64,000 nt of DNA, taken from NCBI GenBank assembly GCA_954871525.1, contig OX940862.1, positions 47,370,732 to 47,434,731 on the forward strand, in the 5' to 3' direction. The translations under genes and the position numbers were made by a program. The notes below the pieces were generated by a model that was given only the letters and a program-made list of their open reading frames with translations, made no database searches and had not been told where the DNA came from. The stretch comes from Parietaria judaica (taxonomy: Eukaryota; Streptophyta; Magnoliopsida; Rosales; Urticaceae). Of this stretch, positions 19,985 to 29,776 are shown piece by piece (position 1 is the first letter of the stretch; each line of letters opens with the position of its first letter).

Positions 19985-19989
19985 GTAAT
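19985..19989. repeat. TSD GTAAT, left side of copy B
   Basis: GTAAT here and at 32967-32971 flank the complete copy B, a perfect 5-bp target duplication that proves both ends belong to one insertion. Confidence 0.9.
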
Positions 19990-20713
19990 TGTAGAGGGCG
20001 ATTCGCACCGCCTTACAGTCACAAAAAGACACTACTCAAACACACGAATAAATACGAATGATGGGGTATCTTTGATTGATTTATGATTACAAAGGGGATC
20101 GGTCTCTTCCGTTTATAACTTGGAACAAAGAAGAAGAATGCGATTAACTAAGACTGACGCTACCAAGCTGGTGACACGAAGGGATTATCAACACTATGCG
20201 ATGACTCTATCTTTCTCTCTTCCCTCGATAATTGCCAGCCCCCCTCAACTGGGAGCTCTTCCTCTATTTATAGCCCCGCTGGGACCTTCTTGGCTCGAAT
20301 CCCCTGGATGATCTTCAGATGGTCCCCCCATGGAATATCCTGTGGTTCTCTTCTCTGACATTCTTGACGCCTGCCAAAGGGGCTTGTTTCCACTAACGTT
20401 GTCCCCTCTGACACATCCCGCGCGCGCTACCCTGCAGTGGTCCCCTCGGACCGTACCTTCTTGTCGTATCCTAGGTCGAAGCCCTAGACCTCAATGGGCT
20501 TGAGGCCCATCCTCGGTCATCGCTCTCCCCGATGGGCCGCGAGCCCATTGCGATATGACCATCTTCGAGGAGCCCAGGCTCCTCTCCTGGCCACTAACCT
20601 CCATCAGTGGGCCGAAAGCCCATCGCCATTGCGCCCAACCCGACCCTCGTCGTTTCATAGGAAAACGACAAGTGTAAAGTTAGGAATGGATTTAACCAAA
20701 TCCGACCTTAACA
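19990..20713 (-). repeat. 3' LTR of copy B (724 bp)
   Basis: Minus-strand LTR from TGTTAAGG (20713) to CTCTACA (19990). TATA box CTATAAATAG on the minus strand at about 20262-20271. In U3, three inverted pairs of TGGGC/GCCCA motifs (near 20497, 20533 and 20607) and GTCGTTT/AAACGAC arms are seen. The polypurine tract adjoins at 20714. Confidence 0.95.
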
Positions 20714-20751
20714 GTTAGTCCCCCATTTTGCCAAGTGTGGGCACTTGGGAA
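20714..20751 (-). promoter_or_regulatory. Polypurine tract and hairpin of copy B
   Basis: On the minus strand AAAATGGGGGACTAAC directly precedes the LTR. Just upstream is CCAAGTG-TGGG-CACTTGG (20733-20751 region), a 7-bp stem with a 4-base loop, also present in copy C. The purine tract primes plus-strand DNA synthesis; the hairpin role is unknown. Confidence 0.75.
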
Positions 20752-21299
20752 AATGTAAGAGGAGGAAATTCCGCGCGACGACCCTCGTCGGGCGACGAGA
20801 TCACCCCATTGAGGGTCGTCGATCACCGACGAACTCCTCGCGATGAGAGAATGCTTGGAAGCCTGTTGCGCGACGGCTATCATCGGGCGACGGGACCGAT
20901 CCTCCGAGGATCTCCTCTCGACGACGGTGCCTTCGCGGTGAGAGATCAGCTCCCCGAATCGATGCGTCGGCGTCCCATCACTGCGCATGCAGGCGACGCC
21001 TCGAATCCCCCCCGCATTTAATGCGGGGTTCCCCAGGCACTCGAGTACCTACTTTATGGGATTCCCAACGGCTCCTTCATCTCGACCGTCGACAGCCTAC
21101 GCACGCCTCCATCCTGGGCCGTTCGATCGAATCGCGCCCCTTCGGCTTCTCTCTCCTCCCTCCTTATACTCGAAATGCCTCTCTATTTCTCTCTTTCTTC
21201 TTTCATTCGCTCTCATCCTTCTCACTTGCTCTTTTTCTCGCTCTCGAAGCTCCTGCTCCTTCCCCATCTGTCTCTCACTCTCTCAACCTTCTTCCGATC
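20752..21299 (+). promoter_or_regulatory. Leader/promoter region of the antisense gene, copy B
   Basis: About 550 bp between the polypurine tract and the antisense ATG. It has a TATA-like cttatactc near 21165 and a long CT-rich stretch (21180-21295) typical of plant 5' leaders. Copy C keeps the same layout. This makes an independent antisense promoter plausible. Confidence 0.45.
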
Positions 21300-24200
21300 A
21301 TGGCAATGGCCGGGAAAATCTTCCAGACCAGGTCCCCTCTGTCTATCTTGACGGAGGCGCACCGGGACCATTTTATCAAGAATTATATCGACAGCGAGAA
21401 GTACCTGCTCCGGCTCCCGTATCCAGGCGAGCGCGCCGACGAGCCTCAAGACGACTGCATTGCCATCTATGAGCACTTCTTCACCGACGTGGGCCTTCAC
21501 CTTCCGGTGCCCAACCTCATTGTGGCCTTCCTGGCGGCCTTCAAAGTGCCGATAACCCAAGTAAGTCCCAACTCCATCCGTCTCCTCCTGTGCACTCTCG
21601 TGCTGGGATTGGAACAAGGGGTCGAGGTCACTCTGGAGGACCTCATGACCCTATACTACTTCTCGAGGAACCCAAAAAACATTGGGCGCCTCTCGCTGTC
21701 GCACCGCCACAACCCCCACATCCTCCTGAACCCCCCGAACAAGGAGGCGATGTGGGAGAATCGCTATTACTTCACGCGCGTGAGCGCGTCGACGTTCGGC
21801 CCCAACCACGAGGAGCTGCCCCGCGCCTGGGTCGGCGATCAGGATATCATCAAGTTCTCGCCGTCGACCGACAAGGGCGTCGTGGCCCGTTTCACAAGCG
21901 TGCGCAACGCGCTTCTTGCCAACGATCGCCGCGATTGGTTCCTCGACTTCAACGCCGCCCGGATCGTGAACTCGGGTATTTACCGCCTCTGCCACATTAT
22001 GGGGCCGCCTCCTCGCTCGCTTTTCCCGCCTGGATTTCGGGCCGAGGAAGGCGAGAAAGGCTCGTCGGCTCCTCCGCGGAAGAAGACGCCCAAGGCTCCT
22101 GCGAAGAGCCGCAAAAGGAAATCCCGCTTCGACGTGACCGGCGAGGAGTCCTCTCGCCAGAAGAGTAAGCCCTCCCCGACGCCGGTGCCGCCCCCGCGAG
22201 ACCGGTCCAAAGATGGCTACCTGGGGTTAGTCCCCCGAGAGGGAAGGGACCGCGTGATCTCGCACGACGATCCTCCGCTCCGTGACGCTTCCTCCGAGCA
22301 TCGCTCCGAGCCCGCGGCCGACGCCGATGCGCCCCTTTGAGCTGTCGACGTGACGCCACCTGTCGCGGGTCGCTGTCCGTCGGAGGCTCCTGCCCCCCGA
22401 GAGTCCCCTCGCCGCGAGGACTCCCAGGTCGACCTCTCCCCTCGTCAAACTCCGCTCGGAGCCCGCGCCGATGAGACGGTTGTCCCCGCTCCTGGCTCTG
22501 AAGCTGCGCGCGAGGACCTCTCGCCAAAGGGGTCCGAAGCGGCGACAGAAGTCACGCCTGGCGCGGGAACCGCCTCCGAGCCGATCATCGTCACGCCCTC
22601 CGTCAGCCCCGCGACCGGGTACTCCCGGCGCACCCGTCGGGAGGTGAATTTCGACGATGAATTCGGCAACCTGGACTTCTCTGATGTCGTCCTGCCCGTC
22701 GTCGACTTTCAGTCGACGGAGCCTCTCGCCGACCCTGCTCCTTCTACCGTAGAGGTCACCGAGCAGGCCCTCCTGGATCCGACCCCAGGGGTCGTGAGCG
22801 GCGAGGACGCCGGAGATGCCCCTGCCTTAGGGGACGAGAAGATCCCCGCCCCGCCGGCCTCTCCCCGCGAGGCAACCGTCGCAGCGGCTGAGGGTACCCC
22901 CACAGCCGCTCTCCCGGCGGTTGCTCAGCCTGACCAGGCAGAAGATGCCCCGCCGGGCGCCTCGCAGCCCGCAGCTGGGCCCCAGGGCGAGGCTCCTCGG
23001 GAAGCCGTCGGCGTTCCCGTCTCCGGCACTTCCCTGTTCAGGACGAATGCCTCCTGCGAGTCGTCTTCGATCGAGGTCTCGCCCGAAAAGGAGGCATCGG
23101 CGGCGCACGAGACGACGAGCGGTGAGTGCTTGCTCCTCGCCAAACCTCCCCACCCCTGGAAGAAAGCTCCCGGAGAATCCTCCAAAGCGGGCGCCCCCTC
23201 ACCGGACGAACTTCTGCCCATGTTCCCACAAGGCATGGTGAAGGGTTCGACCGTCGTCTGCTATCCGAGCTTCCCCGATCCGCCCACTCAGGCTTCTTCC
23301 AAGGAAGAATGGGAGAAGTATTCGGCCGACGCGATCCACGGCCTGTCGATGTCCTCCCAACAGTTTCGTCCCGCCGGCAGCTCACTGGCGACCTCCTCTC
23401 GCTACCGCAAGGCAGCAGCTCTTACGCTCCAAGGCATCGCGCTTCTTAATGACATGATCCTCGACGAGCGCGACACTTCCCACGAACATGCGTCGAAACT
23501 GCTCGAGATGGGTGCCCAGGTCGGTGAGCTCGAGTGTCATCTTCAGATTTCCATTGCTGGGGAGCGAAGGTACCGGGATGAGGCCAATCGGCACCGTCTG
23601 GCCCTTGAGGAGGCCAAAGCCGCCCTGGAGAAGGAGGCTTCCCTTCGCCAGCAGGCTGAGCTGCAAGTTGAAGAGCAGCAACGCGCCCTCGTCGACGAGG
23701 CGGAGCGCCATCGGAGCGCGACTCACGACCTCACCGTGGCCCTCGAGAAGAAGACGAGGAGGCTGGCTCGTCTGAGCGAGGCCATCGGCGCTCCTCCCGA
23801 GGAAGAGAGTCGCTTGGTTTCTCGGGTAACCAACGCTCTGAAGAGGCTCGCCGATGAGCTGGAGGGCGCGCAGGCGGAAGTCGTCGAGGAACGTAGCGCA
23901 CGGCTGCGTCTCTTCGAGAAAGCCAAGGCCAAAATCCAGCGTCGCGATGAGAGGTTCGCGGCTCTCGATGAGTCCGTCGACCATCACCGCATGGTCGCCG
24001 GCTACAAGGCCAACCTCGACATGGTCGAGAAGCTTCCTCCCGTCGCGACGGTGGGGAAGCTCCTGCCCCTCTTGCCGAAGTGGCGCGGGATCATCGCGGA
24101 GCATTCCACGAGGGTGAAGGAGCTAGAGGTGAGGTCTGCTCTTCCTCTGGATTCGCCGCCTCTCTCGCCTTGCGATCCTCCCTCCATCGAGTCCGAGAGG

Positions 24201-24317
24201 CTGGCCGCCTTCGCAGCGGGGACGACTGCCTCGGCTTCGGACTCCGTCGACGAGTATGGGACCAACGACGAGACCCTCTCGATCCAAGAGCCGACGGTAC
24301 AGGATGGCCTTCCCTAG
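21300..24317 (+). pseudogene. Antisense ORF of copy B (Transposase_28-like), one nonsense codon
   Basis: Starts MAMAGKIFQTRSPLSILTEA at 21300 (good context, atcATGGCa; shared with copy C). TGA at 22338-22340 after DADAPL is followed in the same frame by an open frame to 24317. Domains as in copy C: PF04195 core (1-245), basic RKRKSRF, long Ser/Pro/Ala/Glu middle, coiled coil, acidic tail ending QDGLP. The strong donor GAG/GTGAGG at 24128/24129 gives an alternative C-terminus through exon 2 at 24539. Confidence 0.88.
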
Positions 24318-24538
24318 GGGAATTGTCTTTGTATATTTTGGTTTTTCTTTTGCGAATTTTGCTGTTATATTTTCTTTGTTGCTTTGGCCTCGGGCCCTTT
24401 CTTTGTACTTCACGAACACTTAATGAATGAAAAAGATCTTTACTTCCTCTGCTGAACTTTAGTTATCGGCTCGCGACCGTCGTTTTCCTAACTTTCTCGC
24501 TTCATTGGGGTCGACTATCCTCCCCCCTCTTATCGCAG

Positions 24539-24877
24539 GCCGGCGAGCTAACTCTCGTTTCTTGGCCTTCGAGGCCTGACGAGGGCGTGATCGCGTCGTT
24601 CCTCGCCGAGGATCCCGAGCACTACGACCTAGTGCGTGACCTGATCAACGAGCTAACTCTTCGGGTCGCGATGCCTTCTTCGACGGATCTCGAAGACAAC
24701 TCCTCTGCAGCTGGACGCCTAGACCTGTTGCCGCCGACTGCCTTGACGAAGTTCCTAACTCGCGACCCTCGTCATCTGGCCGCCTTCTCGGACTTTGCCG
24801 GGGACATTCTCGACCGAGCGATGTCGGATTGCGTCGATGACCTCGCCGACTCCATTTTCAAATCCGACGAGGGCTGA
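24539..24877 (+). CDS. Antisense gene of copy B, exon 2
   Basis: Preceded by a pyrimidine tract and ATCGCAG; in phase with the donor at 24129 (intron 410 bp). It encodes 112 residues closely matching the exon 2 peptides of copies A and C, ending FKSDEG, stop at 24875-24877. Confidence 0.65.
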   Translation, partial: AGELTLVSWPSRPDEGVIASFLAEDPEHYDLVRDLINELTLRVAMPSSTDLEDNSSAAGRLDLLPPTALTKFLTRDPRHLAAFSDFAGDILDRAMSDCVDDLADSIFKSDEG

Positions 24878-25270
24878 CGCTTAAGACTGCTTGTGTTTAT
24901 CCGATTTACGTGACTTGTGCCGGTTTGCTTACGAGGCTATGATGTAAATGTAAATGTTATAAACTTATAAGTCTTTTTGGCATATGAATACACGAAGATC
25001 TTTTGTAATTACGTCACTGTTGTATATGTATGTGGCTTCCTTTGTATGGGGTCTTAGTGTGGAGGATGCAGGCTTGAGCATCCTCTCCTTCCCCCCCCCC
25101 CCCCCCCCTTTTTTTTTTTGATAATGAAACGAACATAGTAATTGACGGTGGAGGGGAAACTTGTCGCGATACTGCTTGCTATCGCTGGCCCTTTCGATTA
25201 CCTACTTCGAGGCTCTTTTTCTTTGCCCTGATGCCCTCGAGGCTTTTGTCAAGGTTCTTTTTCCCTTTTC
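24878..25270 (+). other. 3' region of the antisense gene, copy B, with hairpin and C/T run
   Basis: No gene. GAGGATGC-AGGCTTGA-GCATCCTC hairpin (about 25061-25084) is followed by a C run of about 18 and a T run of 11 (25090-25120), which on the element's own strand is an A/G homopurine tract. Confidence 0.6.
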
Positions 25271-25835
25271 ATGGTGCCATCGAAAATTTTGTCGAGGCCC
25301 TTTTGTTCTTTGTCGTGGTGCCATCGAATCTTTTGTCGAGGCCCCTTTTTTTTTTTTTTATGGTGCCATCGAATCTTTTGTCGAGGCCCTTTTTTCTTTT
25401 TCATGGTGCCATCGAATCTTTTGTCGAGGCCCTTTTTTCTTTTTCACGGTGCCATCGAATCTTTTGTCGAGGCCCTTTTTTCTTTTTCATGGTGCCATCG
25501 AATCTCTTGTCGAGGCCCTTTTTTCTTTTTCACGGTGCCATCGAATCTTTTGTCGAGGCCCTTTTTTCTTTTTCATGGTGCCATCGAATCTTTTGTCGAG
25601 GCCCTTTTTTCTTTTCCACGGTGCCATCGAATCTTTTGTCGAGGCCCTTTTTTCTTTTTCATGGTGCCATCGAATCTTTTGTCGAGGCCCTTTTTTCTTT
25701 TCCACGGTGCCATCGAATCTTTTGTCGAGGCCCTTTTTTCTTTTTCATGGTGCCATCGAATCTTTTGTCGAGGCCCTTTTTTCTTCTTCATGGTGCCATC
25801 GAATCTTTTGTCGAGGCCCTTTTTTCTTCTTCTTC
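25270..25835. repeat. 43-bp tandem repeat, copy B, about 13 units
   Basis: Units run catggtgccatcgaatcttt + tgtcgaggccctttttt. Units 4-11 alternate between 'tcatggtgcc' and 'tcacggtgcc' or 'ccacggtgcc', giving an 86-bp higher-order dimer. All three plus-strand frames are open across the array because 43 is not a multiple of three. Confidence 0.93.
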
Positions 25836-26287
25836 CTCTAAGTCACGCGCGGTGGAGAGTCCGTTGAAAATGTCGTTCTCGCCACGGCGGCGTTCTTAGA
25901 GTGTCGATGACGATGGCTGTTCATTTTTGCTATTGATTTCGCTTTCGTGCCATTTTTAGGCTTTGTTATTTTCGCTTTCGCTTCGCGCTTTATTTTAATG
26001 TGTTTGATCTTGCAATCGACGCTTGGCTCGCGGCTGGTCGTGCGCTGCTCTTACCTTGAGGTTGTTCATAAATGTTAGCCTGTAAGATTGTTAGAAAGAT
26101 AATTTGCCATAAAGGCGAGCCTCGTTAAACCCTTCGAGTCCCCCGTACGGGTGCGGCTCGCGAGGGAAGAGTACTCCCTGTTTTTATTAGAAACGAGCCG
26201 GGGCTATGAGTGGTCCCGAACATGTGGGTCGGGACATCCCATTAGGACGATAAGGTATGTAAACATAAGGAATTGGGGCGACAAGGC

Positions 26288-29200
26288 TTACTGATAAAAC
26301 TTTTTGAGGTGCTTGACATTCCAACTGCGAACCACCTCGAGGCCGGCCAAGTTCTCGAGCCTGTAGACTCCCGGTTTGACCACCTCCACGACCTTGTATG
26401 GGCCTTCCCAATTTTGCCCAAGCTTCCCCGCATTCAGCTCCGCCGTGTTCTGGAAAACCTTGCGGAGCACCAACTCTCCGGCCCTGAATTGCCGAGGGCG
26501 GACGCTCTTATTGTAGAACCGAGCGATGGTGTTTTGGTAGTTGGCGATGTGCACTTTAGCCCGCTCCCGCTTTTCGTCGATGTGGTCCAGCTGATGGAGC
26601 AGTCCTTGGCTGTTATCGTCGGGATGGCTTGGAGCCCACTCTCGTCGCAGACTGGGCACTCCCACCTCTGCCGGTATTACCGCTTCGACCCCGAAGGCGA
26701 GTGCGAAAGGGGTCTCGCCGGTGGCCGAGTGGGGAGTTGTGCGGTAGGCCCAAAGGACTCCGGGGAGCTCGTCGGCCCACAAGCCCTTCTTCTCCTCGAG
26801 CCTTTTCTTGATGCTGTCGACGATGGTGCGATTAACCGCCTCCGCGTTTCCGTTCCCCTGCGGGTATCTCGGCGTTGATGTGTTCAGCTTGATCCTCCAT
26901 CGAGCGCAGAAGTCCTGGAATCTCTTCGAAATGAACTGGGACCCGTTATCGGCGATGATCTCGCGGGGCAGTCCAAAACGTGTGACCACGCTCTTCCAGA
27001 CATAGCTCTCGACGTCCGAATCCTTGATGTTGGCGTACGCCTCTGCTTCGGACCACTTAGTGAAGAAGTCCGTCACTACCAGCATAAATCTCCGCTGTCG
27101 GGAGCCAGTAGGCATCGGACCAACGATATCCATCGACCACTTCATAAAGGGATATGGGACGGACACTACCGACAGCTTCTCGGCTGGGCAGTTGATCGCT
27201 GGAGCGTGGCGCTGGCACTTCTCGCACCTCTTGGTATGGTCGGCACAATCTGCGACCATGGTTTCCCAAAAGAACCCTTGACGCTTGGCCTTTCGCAGGA
27301 GGGATCAGCCTCCGGAGTGATTGCCGCACTCCCCGCCGTGGATTTCTCCCATAACGTACTCTGCCTCCTTCCTGCCCAAGCATCGCAGTAGTATTCCTTC
27401 GAAGCTCGCCCTGTAAAGCCTGCCATTCAGAACAGAATACTTCGCGCTCTTGGTTCGCAGCTTCCTGGCCTCCTGCTTGTCATCGGGTAACGTTCCGTCG
27501 AGGATATACCTGCGAAGAGGGGTGCGCCAATCCTTGTCTTCGTCATCGTCTACGATCCCCCGCTCATCGGGACTCAGGTTCTCGCATTCGATGTCGAGGA
27601 TTTCTTGAGCGTCGTCCTCCTCGTCCTGCTTCCTTGTCGTGCCGTCGCTAGCCCTGCGCTTCTTTTTTGGCGGACCTTCTTCTCGCTTGATGCTGGGCTT
27701 TTCGACCGTCTCGACGGTAATCGAGCGGAGCTCGTCGATTTGGGTTGTTGAGCCCAAGCCTGCCAGCGCATCGGCGTGGTTGTTGTCGCCCCTCGAGACC
27801 TGCGTCAAAGTCCAAAAATCAAATTTCTTTGATAGGGATTCGACAACCCCGGCGTATGCTTCCATCCTTTCGTCGTTCTTCTCGTACTCCCCGTTAACCT
27901 GCTTGACCACCAGCTGAGAATCCGAGAAAGCGTTTACCTTCCGCACGCCCAGAGCCAGGGCCGATTGCATCCCAACGATGAGAGCCTCGTACTCGGCCTC
28001 GTTGTTCGTGGCGCGGAAAGCGAGGCGGCAAGCTTTTTCCACGACCTCTCCGACTGGGGAAACGAGCCTGATCCCGATACCCGATCCGAGCGACGTCGCC
28101 GACCCGTCGACGAGGAGCCTCCACATCCCGGTCTCATCGCGCGAGTCTACGAGCTCCTTCGGCAGCTCGATGAGGAAGTCAGCAAGGACCTGCGATTTCA
28201 AGCTTGTCCGGAGTCGATACTCGATGTCGTATGCTCCCAACTTGATCGACCACTTTGTGATCCTCCCTGACTGGTTTGGGCTGTGCAGAATGGACCTGAC
28301 GGGCCTGTCTGTCATGACGACGATGGTGTGCATCTGAAAATGGAATCTCAACTTCTCCGATGCGTCAAACAGCGCGAGCGCCAATTTTTCGACCTGGGGG
28401 TACCGTGTTTCGGCGTCAAGGAGCTTCCGGCTGATATACGAAACAGGCTTCTGCTCACCCTTCTCTTCTCGCACCAGCACCTGGCTTATCGCGTGATCGG
28501 ACACCGCGAGGTACAGATACAGAGGCTCTCCCGGCTCTGGCTTCGTCATGACTGGCGGCGACGAGAGGTAAGCCTTCAGCGCTTGGAAGGCCTCCTCGCA
28601 CTCTCGCGTCCATTCGAACTTCTTATTCTTCTTCAGCAACTCATAGAAGAGCAGGGTCCGGTCTGTCTGTCGCGAGATAAACCGTCCGAGCGCGTTGATC
28701 CGTCCCGTCAGCTTCTGGACCTCCCTACGATTACGAGGCGATGGCATGCTCTGGAAGGCTTCGACCTGGTCGGGGCTGGCCTCGATTCCGCGACGGGTCA
28801 CCATGAAGCCCAAGAACTTCCCGGACGAGATGCCAAAGGTGCACTTCGTCGGGTTCAGCTTCATCTTATGCTCGTTGAGGACCCGAAAACATTTCTCCAG
28901 ATGCTCGACATGCATGGCAACCTTTAACGATTTGACGACCAGGTCGTCGATGTACACCTCGAGGGATTCTCCTATCTGATCGTGGAACATCTTCGTCATG
29001 AGCCGCTGATAGGTGGCGCCGGCGTTCTTCAGCCCGAACGGCATGACTTTGTAGCAGTACGTCCCTCGCTCGCTGATGAAAGCGGTCTTCTCCTCGTCGT
29101 CGGGGTGCATCCTGATCTGGTGATAACCGGAATAGGCGTCCATAAAGCTCATAAGCTCGTACCCGATGGTCGCCTCGACTAAGCGGTCGATGTGGTGCAT

Positions 29201-29773
29201 TGGAAAGCTATCCTTCGGGCATGCCTTGTTGAGATCGACGTAGTCCACGCAGACCCTCCACTTGCCGCTCTTCTTCTGTATGACGACGGTATTGGCTAGC
29301 CACTCGGGGTATTTGACCTCCCGGATAGTTGCCATCGCCAGCAACCTGTCTACCTCGTCGTTGATGATCTTGTTTCTGTCGGCCGCCATTTTCCTCCTCT
29401 TCTGTATGACCGGTCGATGGTTGGGGTCGGTGTTGAGCCGGTGGGTGATGACCGCGGGGTCGATCCCCGGCATGTCGTCGTTGGTCCACGCGAAGCTTCC
29501 CTTGTTCCTCTTCAGGAACTCCACCAGCTGGGCTTTCACCTCCGGGTCGAGTCTCGCGCCTATTCCGACGGTTCTCGTCGGATCGGTCTCGTCGATGCAG
29601 ACCTGCTCGACCTCCTCGACCTGCGGCCCGCCACTCCGCTCTTCTGTCGCCGGATCCTCGATGTCCTCAGCGCTAAGGATCCCCGGAACCCCAGGATCTC
29701 CTCCTTTCCCTCTCTTCTTGCGCCGCTTCCTTCGCTTCGTCGTCGGGGGAGGCGGGGCAGCGATGGCTAATTG
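26288..29773 (-). pseudogene. Pol of copy B, single nonsense codon
   Basis: In frame with gag after UAG-CAA-UUA. RT has YIDD and FMDAYSGYHQ (the S is replaced by F in copies A and C). It has gypsy RNase H, archaeal-type RNase H (LLVDGSATSLGSGIGI), linker with PPKKKRRA, and integrase with HTKRCEKCQ, MDIVGP, IIADNGSQF, GNGNAEAVN. The only break I see is CGA to TGA at 27305-27307, just before the integrase zinc region; copies A and C have CGA there. The rest is open to the stop after HLKKFYQ. Confidence 0.93.
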
Positions 29774-29776
29774 CTA
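29768..29776 (-). promoter_or_regulatory. UAG-CAA-UUA leaky stop, copy B
   Basis: Minus strand reads GGG TTA TAG CAA TTA GCC, the same context as in copies A and C even though the codons just before it differ. Confidence 0.75.

Noticed and set aside
25161..25899. Long plus-strand ORFs over the copy B tandem array (and the same in A and C)
   Set aside because: All three frames are open simply because the 43-bp unit lacks stops; the peptides are low-complexity repeats starting and ending in the array.
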